From the NCBI RefSeq assembly GCF_024346875.1, contig NZ_AP024871.1, positions 1,426,001 to 1,490,000 of the forward strand: a stretch of DNA of 64,000 nt, written 5' to 3'. Each line of letters starts with the position of its first letter. Positions within the stretch are counted from its first letter, which is position 1. Shown here in pieces: positions 1 to 8,154 of this stretch. Under the pieces are notes generated by a model that saw only the letters and a list, made by a program, of their open reading frames with translations, was not told where the DNA came from and searched no databases. A program made the translations under genes and the position numbers. The DNA is from Vibrio gallicus. GTDB lineage: Bacteria; Pseudomonadota; Gammaproteobacteria; Enterobacterales; Vibrionaceae.

Positions 1-1
1 T

Positions 2-646
2 GATATCAATGCCTTTGAATTAGGTATTCAATACGACAACACGGATTTTGCCCCTAACCCTTCAATGGGAAGCCGCCAATACCTAAGTTATACATATGAA
101 GGAAAGTGGCTAACCCCCGAAGACAATTGGGACGTATGGCAACTGGATATGAGTAAATATACCAATATTGGTGCCAGTGACTGGGCATCACAGCGTATCT
201 TTGCCTTCAATCTATGGAGTGCCTACTCCCCCTCATGGAATGTAAAGCAGCTGGCTGATAACCAGCGCATAGTCGAAGACGCCGCCCCATACAACGAGGG
301 GGCAACCCTTGGCGGATATAAGCGGATGCGCGGGTATGATTCCAACCGCTTTCACGACAAAGCAAGCCTTTACGCCAGCGCGGAATATCGCTACACCTTG
401 AAACACAACCCTATTCAAGACATCGATTGGTTACGGTTTTTAAACTTGGATTGGTTTCAGCTGGTTGGATTTGTAGAAGCTGGGCAAGTCGCCAGTAGCT
501 ATGACCTAAAACAGCTTACCTCTGATATGAAAATCGATGGCGGGGTATCATTACGCGCTCTCACCGCAGGTTTAGTGGTACGCGCCGATTATGCCGTATC
601 AGAAGAAGGTAGCCATATGTGGTTTATGATCAATCAGCCTTTCTGA
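2..646 (+). CDS. C-terminal part of an Omp85/BamA-like outer-membrane barrel protein (start lies outside the window)
   Basis: The reading frame is open from the first bases, so this is the 3' end of a longer gene. The visible 214 residues alternate aromatic and polar residues like barrel strands. They contain a GGYKRMRGYDSNRF segment resembling the G-G-x-x-x-x-R-G-[FY] signature of the bacterial surface antigen (D15/Omp85) barrel, and they end in a terminal Phe (NQPF), as expected for outer-membrane insertion. The assignment to the superfamily is fairly secure. Whether it is a TamA/BamA-type insertase or a ShlB/patatin-type barrel cannot be told without the N-terminus. Its last 13 bases overlap the converging gene at 634-1053. 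Confidence 0.65.
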   Translation, partial: DINAFELGIQYDNTDFAPNPSMGSRQYLSYTYEGKWLTPEDNWDVWQLDMSKYTNIGASDWASQRIFAFNLWSAYSPSWNVKQLADNQRIVEDAAPYNEGATLGGYKRMRGYDSNRFHDKASLYASAEYRYTLKHNPIQDIDWLRFLNLDWFQLVGFVEAGQVASSYDLKQLTSDMKIDGGVSLRALTAGLVVRADYAVSEEGSHMWFMINQPF

Positions 647-1053
647 TTTTTCCAAATAAGCAGAAAAACGGGCAATAAAAAGAGACTGGTGGTTATCATA
701 TCGAGATAGGTGTGATAACCCAAATACTTCATGAGCTGCATATAGCTCACCAACAGCAACGCGCAATACACTCCCAACTTTTTATTAAGGGTATAAATTT
801 GCACCACCAGCACTAATGCAACTGCAGTATGGGTACTGTAATCCGCATTAAACGATGGCCAAATCCCCAAGCCGAGATCAACAAACCGGACGATATACAG
901 ATATAGGGTTGAAAGCAACAGCGCGCTCGCACAGCGCCATAGGCGAACACCACGACCCTGCGAATATTTACGTAACAGGAATACGGCCACTATCAAAAAT
1001 AGCGGAGTATAAAGATCAGCGATAAATGCCCAAGTTGAGTATTGTAAGGTCAA
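634..1053 (-). CDS. Small integral membrane protein with PAP2/sphingomyelin-synthase-like histidine motifs
   Basis: The 139-residue protein has about four or five hydrophobic segments. It carries a DYSTHT segment near residue 70 and an HTYLDM segment near residue 115. These resemble the S-x-H-T and H-Y-x-x-D motifs of PAP2-type lipid phosphatases and transferases (PAP2_C), though the protein is short for the family. The start is TTG, directly abutting the TGA stop of the upstream gene, which suggests translational coupling with 1054-2391. The 3' end overlaps the barrel gene on the other strand by 13 bases. The PAP2 link rests only on the spacing of His/Asp motifs and is tentative. Confidence 0.5.
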   Translation of the reverse strand: MTLQYSTWAFIADLYTPLFLIVAVFLLRKYSQGRGVRLWRCASALLLSTLYLYIVRFVDLGLGIWPSFNADYSTHTAVALVLVVQIYTLNKKLGVYCALLLVSYMQLMKYLGYHTYLDMITTSLFLLPVFLLIWKNQKG

Positions 1054-2391
1054 TCAAACCACTTCTAATTTGATGATTTTGCTTCTATCAAAAGTGACAC
1101 GATAACGCTTGGTACGCTCCTTCACACCGCTAGGCTCAGTTTTCTTTTCATGTATTTTCAATTCAATACGTCCACGGCGTGAGATACTAACCTTGCGAGG
1201 TTTATTGGTTGATGAATAAACATACATGTCACGATTCTCACTTGGAAAACAGCGCATTAAAGGGGTTAGATCTATTGCAGTATTGGTTTTTATCTTTTTA
1301 AAACCATTATATTCAAAGTTCTTTAGGCTGATAATTTCCCGGAAAAATAGCGATACACTTTCTCGATTGGCAATCGCATGCTTGGAGTTAGGCTGAGAAT
1401 TAAACCAGGTTTCTCCACTGCCAATAATGGTTTTTTTATCCGGCATACTAAATTGCGATAACACACGGGGCTTCTTACGAATTATCTTTTCAAACACCCA
1501 GGACTTAATGCTCTCTTTAAACACATCTCGTACAACATATAGGGCGGCGAAAGCCAATACAAACTGCATATCGGTATCGAGCCCCATTAATCGGAATTGA
1601 AAAAGAACCACAGTAAAGCCCAACATAATCAACCCAGTGGCGATGGCTAACGCAAGATAGCGCTCCTTCTCTCCTACTCGAGTACTATTACTGGTTACCT
1701 TTAGAGGTAGCTCAAGCAGCTTCTTCTGCAGATCAGTTTGGTTAAATATTCGAGTTAGTTTTTCTTCATCATCTGAGGCAATGCTCTTAACTGAATAGGT
1801 TGTCTCATACATTTGAGAAATGCGATATTCATCCTCAGCCATAGAGAGCTGCGCCAGATAATCACGGGCTTGTTGTGAGCCCTTTATTGGCTGAAGGTGC
1901 GCCGTTTGACGCAATAGATACTGCTCAAACTCATAAGATAAAATTGCATCTACCTTACGAAAACGCTCAAACTTCTGCTCATCTTCTAACGAAAATCGTC
2001 GAAAAGAGTCCAGAATATTGGAATGTCCCTTGGCCTTATCAACTATCTCTTCTAATGCTTGCTCTTCTTTCTCTAAATTGGTTTTAAATGAGCGTATCTC
2101 ATTGATAAATAAATAGGAAAAAAGACTGATTGAGGTCTTATACGACTCATACGGCAGGTGTTCTTTTTCTAGTATCTTGATGTATAGCAGCATCAAGCTG
2201 ATACTTTTTCCCTTATGAAACCTATGAGTTTGCATAAAGGATTTATCGAAAAACTCCCCCGCAGTAAAGCTTTCACCAAGATCAATACTACTTGGGATCA
2301 CGAATTCAACTTTAGTCTCTGATTGGGAGTTAGCTGCCAAGGTTTGTTGGATTTCTATACTTTTCTTTGCGGTTATTTTTAGATCCAACAT
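1054..2391 (-). CDS. Conserved-type membrane protein of unknown function, 445 aa
   Basis: I do not recognise the family. The first 210 residues are charged and helical, with a Glu/Lys-rich stretch that may form a coiled coil. Two hydrophobic segments follow near residues 250-265 and 275-290. The C-terminal 150 residues are basic and end with a segment that looks like beta structure. No signal peptide is visible, so it is probably an inner-membrane protein with large cytoplasmic ends. It is contiguous with the PAP2-like gene downstream, whose TTG start follows its TGA stop directly, so the two likely act together, perhaps on lipids. Confidence 0.55.
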   Translation of the reverse strand: MLDLKITAKKSIEIQQTLAANSQSETKVEFVIPSSIDLGESFTAGEFFDKSFMQTHRFHKGKSISLMLLYIKILEKEHLPYESYKTSISLFSYLFINEIRSFKTNLEKEEQALEEIVDKAKGHSNILDSFRRFSLEDEQKFERFRKVDAILSYEFEQYLLRQTAHLQPIKGSQQARDYLAQLSMAEDEYRISQMYETTYSVKSIASDDEEKLTRIFNQTDLQKKLLELPLKVTSNSTRVGEKERYLALAIATGLIMLGFTVVLFQFRLMGLDTDMQFVLAFAALYVVRDVFKESIKSWVFEKIIRKKPRVLSQFSMPDKKTIIGSGETWFNSQPNSKHAIANRESVSLFFREIISLKNFEYNGFKKIKTNTAIDLTPLMRCFPSENRDMYVYSSTNKPRKVSISRRGRIELKIHEKKTEPSGVKERTKRYRVTFDRSKIIKLEVV

Positions 2392-2521
2392 AGGTTGATA
2401 CTGCTTCCTTTATTTATGTGACAACTTTGTAACCTAACGATTGTAACATTATTAGCAAAAATATAAATGTGTGATCGAATGGCTTTTCATTAACGGCATA
2501 AACAATGGCTTTAAGCTGTTG

Positions 2522-2587
2522 TTATTTCAACCAAAACCACCAAATTATCGCGGCAATCAAGGTGATGCCAATAAGGTTAACTATCAT
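2522..2587 (-). CDS. 21-residue hydrophobic membrane peptide translationally coupled to copA
   Basis: The ATG overlaps the copA stop as ATGA, and an AAGGGAGC ribosome-binding site lies inside the copA end. The peptide starts MIVNLIGITL, is almost wholly hydrophobic, and ends with aromatics and a single Lys (WWFWLK), which would make one transmembrane helix. Its sequence resembles the membrane-anchor N-termini that precede cupredoxin-type domains in some proteobacterial copper proteins; that resemblance is from memory. No cupredoxin domain follows in any frame. It may be a remnant of such a protein or a genuine small partner of CopA. The gene is outside the usual size limit for annotation. Confidence 0.45.
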   Translation of the reverse strand: MIVNLIGITLIAAIIWWFWLK

Positions 2588-5073
2588 AGTTGCTCCCTTG
2601 TAGAACGAGGGGTGAATAGGCGCAAACGGTTTGCATTACTGACCACCGTAATGGATGACAACGACATCGCAATACCCGCAATAATCGGACTAAGTAGCCA
2701 GCCCGTTATAGGGAATAAGATACCTGCGGCAATCGGAATGCCGAGTGCGTTGTATATAAAGGCACCCCACAGGTTTTGCTTAATATTTCTCATGGTCGCT
2801 TTACTGGTTTCAATGACCTGAGATACGCCAAACAATGAACCACTCATCAGGGTAATATCGGCACTTTCAATCGCAACATCAGTACCTTGTCCAATGGCAA
2901 AGCCAACATCCGACCGAGCAAGGGCTGGCGCATCGTTGATGCCATCTCCTACCATAGCAACCACCTTGCCTTGTTGTTGCAATCTTTCAATCCAATCAAG
3001 CTTATCTTGTGGGCTTAATTGGGCATGATACTGCTCTACCCCTGCCGCATGTGCTACCGCTGTTGCCGTGGCGTGATTATCTCCAGTAAGCATCACCACC
3101 TGTAGCCCTAACCTCTGCATCGAGTTGATTGCAGTAGCGGATTCAGCCTTGATCGGATCTTGAATTGCAAATGCCGCTAATAACTGCTTGTGATCAGAAA
3201 GATACACCACAGTGTTCGCTTCGCGCTCCCACAACATTGCTTTGCTACGAATGGCGTCCAAACAAATGCCCTGCTTGTGCATCAAGCGCTCATTACCTAA
3301 CAAATATTGCTGCGTGGCGTCGCGTCCCGTTACGCCCTGTCCCGCCAACGAATCAACCTGGTCTAGTCGTAAGGGTTCTACATGTCCCGAGCGGTCACAA
3401 AATCTAAGTATCGCCTCTGCCAAAGGATGCGTTGAGCCCAACTCCAATGCCTTTAGAATAGGTAGAACGTCTTTTTCTGCCTCACCTTGTAGCAACTCAC
3501 TATCCACAACACTTGGATTCCCTTGGGTAATGGTTCCCGTTTTATCCAATACGACTACGTCAATGTCAGAGGCACGTTGCAAGGCGTCACCATTACGGAT
3601 TAGGCCACCAAACTGAGCCGCTTTACCTATGCCTATCATGGTTGAAATAGGAGTGGCTAAACCTAATGCACACGGGCATGCGATAATTAGCACTGAGGTC
3701 GCTGCAACCAACATATGCACCCAAACCGGATCGGTGCCAAAGTTGTACCATGCCAATGCAGTTAGCACCGAAATTATCATCACGCTTGGTACAAAAACAC
3801 CAGAAACAGTATCAGCAAGGCGCGCGATAGAGGGTTTAGAGTTTTGTGCTCGAACCACCATATCTATAATCTGTGACAATGCGGTCTCTTTACCCACTTT
3901 AGTTGCCACTACCGTAATACTCGAATTGCCGTTCACTGTCCCAGCGCTAACGTTTTCTCCAGTCTGCTTTTCTACCGGAACCGGTTCACCAGTGAGCATC
4001 GATTCATCCACCACAGAGCTGCCTTGTATGATTACGGCATCAACCGGCACACTCTCTCCAGCTCGAATCACTATATGATCCCCAACCTGAACCCGTTCGA
4101 CTGGAACCGATACAGTGCTTCCATCTCGGATCACTAACGCTGTTTTGGCTCGCAGATCCAACAAGCGACGAATCGCTTGTGAGGTTTTGCCACGCGCCTT
4201 TAACTCTAATGCTTGCCCTAGATTGATTAGGCCTATGATCATAGCGCTGGCCTCAAAATAGAGATGTCGTGCTGACTGTGGAAACAAATCAGGCATAACC
4301 ACGACCGCCATCGAATATAGCCACGCACTACCAGTACCTAAGGCAATCAAGGTATCCATATTCGCATTACGATTCACAAATGCTTTGCTCGCACCAACGA
4401 AATACTGCCTACCACAGCCTATCAGTACCATAAGGGTCACAGCACCAACAGCCAGCCATATCCATTGCTGTAAAGAGGATTCAACACTCATTGAGCCACC
4501 CAACATGCCATACAGCATTAACGGAACGCCAACCGCTAATCCAAGATAGGATTGACGCATTTTGTAACGGTATTGCTGGCTCTCTTTACGTTGACGATCT
4601 TGTTCGGCAATGCCTTGGTCATTAATCTCAAGTGCGCCATAACCTGCGCCCTCAATCGCCGAAATGAGTTCATGGGCAGTCGTCGTTGTTGTCACCTCAG
4701 CGGTGCGATTAGCAAAATTGATCAATACAGAGTCGACACCATCCACACTTTCAACCGCTTTTTGAATGGTATTAACACAGCCCGCACAGCTGACCCCTTC
4801 CAAACTTAGATGCACGGTCTCAATTGACGCCATCGTTGGCGATATGCAAGGGGTTAGATTTTCCTCAGCTGTTGAAGCTTGTTCAAGGTAACCTAGATTA
4901 TCAACTACAGCGCTTACTTCATCAGGAGACAATACACCGCGATACTGCATGCTTTGAGACTCGATATCGACATCTAGCTGGCACTGCGCATCAATACTGC
5001 ATACCGCTTTTCGGATCTTACTCACACACCCTTGGCATGAGACACCGGATACAGGCAAATTAAACTCGTTCAT
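2584..5073 (-). CDS. copA: Copper-exporting P1B-type ATPase CopA
   Basis: The protein has 829 residues and exports Cu(I) across the inner membrane using ATP. Two N-terminal metal-binding domains carry CxxC at residues 13-16 and 96-99. The TGE actuator motif is near 361, the membrane ion motif CPC at 466-468 (the Cu/Ag signature), and the phosphorylated Asp in DKTGT at 510. HP (GSTHPLAEA) and GDGINDAP follow. The chosen ATG overlaps the cueR stop as TAATG and is preceded by AGGAG. An ATG 21 bases upstream lacks these features. It is cotranscribed with the MerR-type regulator and the 21-residue ORF. Confidence 0.95.
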   Translation of the reverse strand: MNEFNLPVSGVSCQGCVSKIRKAVCSIDAQCQLDVDIESQSMQYRGVLSPDEVSAVVDNLGYLEQASTAEENLTPCISPTMASIETVHLSLEGVSCAGCVNTIQKAVESVDGVDSVLINFANRTAEVTTTTTAHELISAIEGAGYGALEINDQGIAEQDRQRKESQQYRYKMRQSYLGLAVGVPLMLYGMLGGSMSVESSLQQWIWLAVGAVTLMVLIGCGRQYFVGASKAFVNRNANMDTLIALGTGSAWLYSMAVVVMPDLFPQSARHLYFEASAMIIGLINLGQALELKARGKTSQAIRRLLDLRAKTALVIRDGSTVSVPVERVQVGDHIVIRAGESVPVDAVIIQGSSVVDESMLTGEPVPVEKQTGENVSAGTVNGNSSITVVATKVGKETALSQIIDMVVRAQNSKPSIARLADTVSGVFVPSVMIISVLTALAWYNFGTDPVWVHMLVAATSVLIIACPCALGLATPISTMIGIGKAAQFGGLIRNGDALQRASDIDVVVLDKTGTITQGNPSVVDSELLQGEAEKDVLPILKALELGSTHPLAEAILRFCDRSGHVEPLRLDQVDSLAGQGVTGRDATQQYLLGNERLMHKQGICLDAIRSKAMLWEREANTVVYLSDHKQLLAAFAIQDPIKAESATAINSMQRLGLQVVMLTGDNHATATAVAHAAGVEQYHAQLSPQDKLDWIERLQQQGKVVAMVGDGINDAPALARSDVGFAIGQGTDVAIESADITLMSGSLFGVSQVIETSKATMRNIKQNLWGAFIYNALGIPIAAGILFPITGWLLSPIIAGIAMSLSSITVVSNANRLRLFTPRSTREQL

Positions 5074-5486
5074 TAGTCGCACTCCTGAGTCCACGACTCA
5101 ATCAAACAACAGACTGACTCTCCCGTTGGCTCACTATCGGGTAAGGTTTGCCAAGTATCAAAGGTATTCTTGAGCATAGTCAGATGATTTTGCAGACGTA
5201 CTAATTGCGCTTCAGATTCTGCTATTTTTTCAACCATCATAGAGCGAACTTTAGGACAAGGTGAGTCCCCATCTTGCGCAGACAATAGAATCTCTTCGAT
5301 CTCTTTTAAACTAAAGCCGATCTCACGCGCCTGATGAATAAAACGCAATCGTTGCAGATGTGAAAGGTTGTATTGCTTGTAGCCGTTATCTGGATTTCGG
5401 GTCGGGGTTAATAGCCCACGCTTAGTGTAATAACGTACGGTATCCACACTAACCCCTGCTCTTTTAGCAACTGCTGAGGTGATCAT
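5073..5486 (-). CDS. MerR-family metal-responsive regulator of copA (CueR-like, with unusual metal-site cysteines)
   Basis: The protein has 137 residues: an N-terminal winged helix-turn-helix (GVSVDTVRYY) and a dimerisation helix. The gene lies directly upstream of copA, overlapping by one base, and a MerR-type promoter lies in front of it. The metal site is odd. Residue 77 is Cys, aligning with Ser77 of E. coli CueR and Cys79 of ZntR, and the C-terminus has Cys126-Cys127 and Cys136 rather than the CueR C-x7-C loop. Context says copper. The residue pattern is closer to divalent-metal sensors of the ZntR/CadR/PbrR kind. I therefore leave the symbol open. Confidence 0.85.
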   Translation of the reverse strand: MITSAVAKRAGVSVDTVRYYTKRGLLTPTRNPDNGYKQYNLSHLQRLRFIHQAREIGFSLKEIEEILLSAQDGDSPCPKVRSMMVEKIAESEAQLVRLQNHLTMLKNTFDTWQTLPDSEPTGESVCCLIESWTQECD

Positions 5487-5518
5487 AAATTTAGCCTTAT
5501 GTTCTAACTAATATACTC

Positions 5519-5550
5519 ATTATAAAACCTGTGAGCTACTCACAGGTAAA
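5519..5550 (-). promoter_or_regulatory. MerR-type promoter/operator of cueR-copA
   Basis: Read on the minus strand, a TTTACC -35 (5545-5550) and a TATAAT -10 (5519-5524) are separated by 20 bp. This over-long spacer is the hallmark of MerR-family promoters. The spacer holds the dyad ACCTGTGAG-N3-CTCACAGGT (5527-5547), with the same ACCT...AGGT ends as known CueR operators. It lies just upstream of the regulator gene, indicating autoregulation of the cueR-copA operon. Confidence 0.8.
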
Positions 5551-5675
5551 GCATAATCTAAAATCAGGTGCATAAATCAGCAATCAGAGAATAATTTTTA
5601 CAAAGCATTCAGAACATGTACATCTAAGTTGACATGCGTGAGATATGTGATATTTGTATATTCTTACTAAAAGTC

Positions 5676-6956
5676 ATGGATAAGCAAGACATGGAACAGA
5701 CCTTAGAACCTCAACAACAATCACGCGTAAAGAATTTATTACACTCATTGGGTCCCGGTATAACATCTGCTGCGGCAGCGGTTGGTGGCTCTCATTTAGT
5801 CGCCTCGACTAAAGCGGGTGCGATTTACGGTTGGCAATTGGTCGTGCTTATCTTGCTAGTAAACCTTTTTAAATATCCATTTTTTAGAGCTGGCGTGCAA
5901 TATACGATGGGAACCAAGACTAGCTTAGTTGAAGGTTACGCCAAATTAGGTCGACCATATCTTGGATTATTTACCGGCTTAAGCGTTATCGCCTCAGTGG
6001 TGAGCACGGCTGCACTATTAATGTTCAGTGCAAGCCTACTCAAATACTTTATTCCGTTCGATCTTTCGATGATCACGTTAAGTATTATTGTACTTGTCAC
6101 CTGTTTAGCAATTCTATTTGTGGGACACTACAAAGCACTCAATAACTTATCGAAAGCCATTATGGCTGTGCTAACAGTTGCGACGTTAATCGCACTTGCA
6201 ATAGCCATTGGCAAACCTGCTCCTGTGCAACCGGATTTTGTATCCACCTCTCCTTGGACGCTTGCTGGTATTGGCTTTATTGTTGTGACTATGGGCTGGA
6301 TGCCAGCTCCAATTGAGATATCTAGCTTTAGCTCTATGTGGCTAAAGAGTCAATGTAAAGACCAAAAAGTGACGGCGAAATCTGCACTATTTGACTTTAA
6401 TGTGGGCTATATTGGAACGGCGTTGCTTGCGATTGTGTTCTTATCTCTGGGCGCGTTACTAATGCATGGAACTGGGATCAAATTGCAGACATCTGGGGTG
6501 GGTTTCTCCCATCAATTAGTAAACCTCTACGCAAGCACTATCGGTGAGTGGTCTCGCTACCTAATCGCGGTTATCGCATTCTTCTGCATCTTTGGCAGCA
6601 CTATCACAGTGATCGATGGTTATGCCCGCGTGTTAAGTGAATCTCAACGTCTACTGAGCCATAAAAAAACCACCTCTGCTACCACTACCCGAATTTGGAT
6701 GGCAGGTATTTCGATTGCGGCACTAGGTATTATTCTATTTTTAGCTAAATCATTGCTACCTATGCTTAATTTCGCAATGACACTGGCGTTTATTACCACG
6801 CCGTTCTTCGCATTGTTAAATTACATTTTGGTCAGCAAGGCATCATTGCCTAAAGAGCTCGCTGTTGGTCCTAAATTGAAAGCCCTATCTATTGTGGGTT
6901 TGATTTACTTGTTTGGCTTCCTTGCAGTATTCATCTGGTGGAAATGGTTTATGTAA
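5676..6956 (+). CDS. NRAMP-family divalent-metal-type transporter lacking the canonical metal motif
   Basis: About 11 transmembrane segments and overall NRAMP layout. TM1 starts LGPGITSAAAAVGGSHL, and a GWMPAPIEISSFSS segment marks TM6. In characterised NRAMP/MntH proteins TM1 has DPGN and TM6 has MPH. Here DPGN aligns with GGSH and the His with Ala, while the TM6 Met-Pro is kept. Metal coordination must therefore differ, and the substrate is uncertain. The start is ambiguous: in-frame ATGs lie at 5634, 5676 and 5691, none with a strong ribosome-binding site. I chose 5676 as the compromise. The gene diverges from the cueR-copA operon and is followed by a clear terminator. Confidence 0.75.
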   Translation: MDKQDMEQTLEPQQQSRVKNLLHSLGPGITSAAAAVGGSHLVASTKAGAIYGWQLVVLILLVNLFKYPFFRAGVQYTMGTKTSLVEGYAKLGRPYLGLFTGLSVIASVVSTAALLMFSASLLKYFIPFDLSMITLSIIVLVTCLAILFVGHYKALNNLSKAIMAVLTVATLIALAIAIGKPAPVQPDFVSTSPWTLAGIGFIVVTMGWMPAPIEISSFSSMWLKSQCKDQKVTAKSALFDFNVGYIGTALLAIVFLSLGALLMHGTGIKLQTSGVGFSHQLVNLYASTIGEWSRYLIAVIAFFCIFGSTITVIDGYARVLSESQRLLSHKKTTSATTTRIWMAGISIAALGIILFLAKSLLPMLNFAMTLAFITTPFFALLNYILVSKASLPKELAVGPKLKALSIVGLIYLFGFLAVFIWWKWFM

Positions 6957-6986
6957 CCTCTCCTAAAAAGCACAACACCTATATCT

Positions 6987-7009
6987 AGCTCCGCATTAGC
7001 GGAGCTTTT
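6987..7009 (+). terminator. Rho-independent terminator of the NRAMP-like gene
   Basis: AGCTCCGC (6987-6994), loop ATTA, GCGGAGCT (6999-7006), then a short T run. Confidence 0.8.
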
Positions 7010-7093
7010 GCTTTTTATGGACATTTTTTTGCCAAGTAATGCCAGTCGTGGCAAAATTGCCGCGCCCAATTGTATTACTTAACCTGGATCACT

Positions 7094-8062
7094 ATGGAAC
7101 TTCTTAATCAACTGTTATTTTCTATATCAGTCACCGGCCCAATTTGCTTGATCCTGATAATGGGTGTCGTTCTAATGCGCACTGGTGTTATCAATGATAA
7201 CTTTATTCAAAGTGCTTCAAACCTTGTATTCAAAGTAACTTTGCCAGCGATGCTGTTTCTTAGCCTAGTAGAATCTAAGCATGACTTATCCACCAGCCTG
7301 TCACTCGTCAGCTTTGCCGTAGCCAGTAATATTTTATATTACCTATTCTGCGTTGTGGTTGTAGGGCTAATAATGAAACACCACGCCGATAAGGGTGTGG
7401 TTATACAAGGTGGGTTTCGTTCTAACACTGGCATTATTGCATTAGCTTATGTAGCAAACTTGTACGGTACACAAGGCTTGGCGACTGCGGCAATCTATGT
7501 TGCAGCCTCAACCCTGCTTTATAACGTACTATCGGTTATCTGCCTGACTCCGAAAAACGGCGCCTCACCCAATGGCAAAGCGCCGAGTGCACTAAAATCG
7601 ATGACCAAAAGCATTACCAAGAACCCGCTTATCATCTCAATTATTGCGGGTATCCTTTATTCCAAGCTAGGACTTCCTATTCCGAAAGTCGCCTCTGATG
7701 CGGGGCATTACTTTGCCAATATGACACTGCCGTTAGCACTACTGTGCACCGGCGGCTCCCTTGATTTGAAATCTCTACGAAAAGATACCACTCCAACCGT
7801 ACTTGCCAGCACCTTGAAGCTTGTTTTAATGCCAGTAATATGTGTATTTTTCGCGTATTTGTTAGGATTCAAGGGACAATCTTTAGGGATAATCTTTTTT
7901 ATGAGCGGTGCACCTGCCGCAGCCGCAAGCTATATCATGGCAAGAGCGATGGGCGGCAATGCCACCTTAGCGGCAAATATTATTGCCTTGACTACCCTCG
8001 CCTCGGTTGTGACCACAACCATTGGTTTGATTATATTAAACAGCCTAAACCTGCTTTATTAA
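7094..8062 (+). CDS. AEC-family (auxin efflux carrier type) permease
   Basis: About 322 residues and ten hydrophobic segments in two five-helix halves separated by a charged loop near residue 155. This is the layout of the AEC/MdcF/YfdV carriers, which move small carboxylates or other anions through the inner membrane. Family motifs visible include KVTLPAMLF in the second helix, QGGFRSNTGIIAL in the middle, and a C-terminal GAPAAAASYIMA segment. The start at 7094 removes eight unlikely leading residues of a longer ATG at 7070. No neighbour names the substrate. Confidence 0.8.
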   Translation: MELLNQLLFSISVTGPICLILIMGVVLMRTGVINDNFIQSASNLVFKVTLPAMLFLSLVESKHDLSTSLSLVSFAVASNILYYLFCVVVVGLIMKHHADKGVVIQGGFRSNTGIIALAYVANLYGTQGLATAAIYVAASTLLYNVLSVICLTPKNGASPNGKAPSALKSMTKSITKNPLIISIIAGILYSKLGLPIPKVASDAGHYFANMTLPLALLCTGGSLDLKSLRKDTTPTVLASTLKLVLMPVICVFFAYLLGFKGQSLGIIFFMSGAPAAAASYIMARAMGGNATLAANIIALTTLASVVTTTIGLIILNSLNLLY

Positions 8063-8073
8063 CCCCTAAAAAC

Positions 8074-8124
8074 TACGCGCAGTAATGCCTTATAGCTAGA
8101 TAGCTTAAAGGAGCACTGCGCGTA
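8074..8124. terminator. Long inverted repeat between two convergent genes
   Basis: TACGCGCAGT (8074-8083) and ACTGCGCGTA (8115-8124) form a perfect 10 bp stem around a 31-base loop. It lies between the AEC gene and the convergent TRAP gene. No T run follows, so a terminator role is only likely from position. Confidence 0.4.
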
Positions 8125-8154
8125 TATATCAACGCGTTAAGCCTGCTTTATGAG

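Noticed and set aside
2471..2821. Plus-strand open frame across the copA end
   Set aside because: It overlaps copA and the small ORF on the other strand and resembles no protein.
3165..4078. Several open frames opposite copA
   Set aside because: They lie wholly within the coding region of a clear CopA and have no plausible products.
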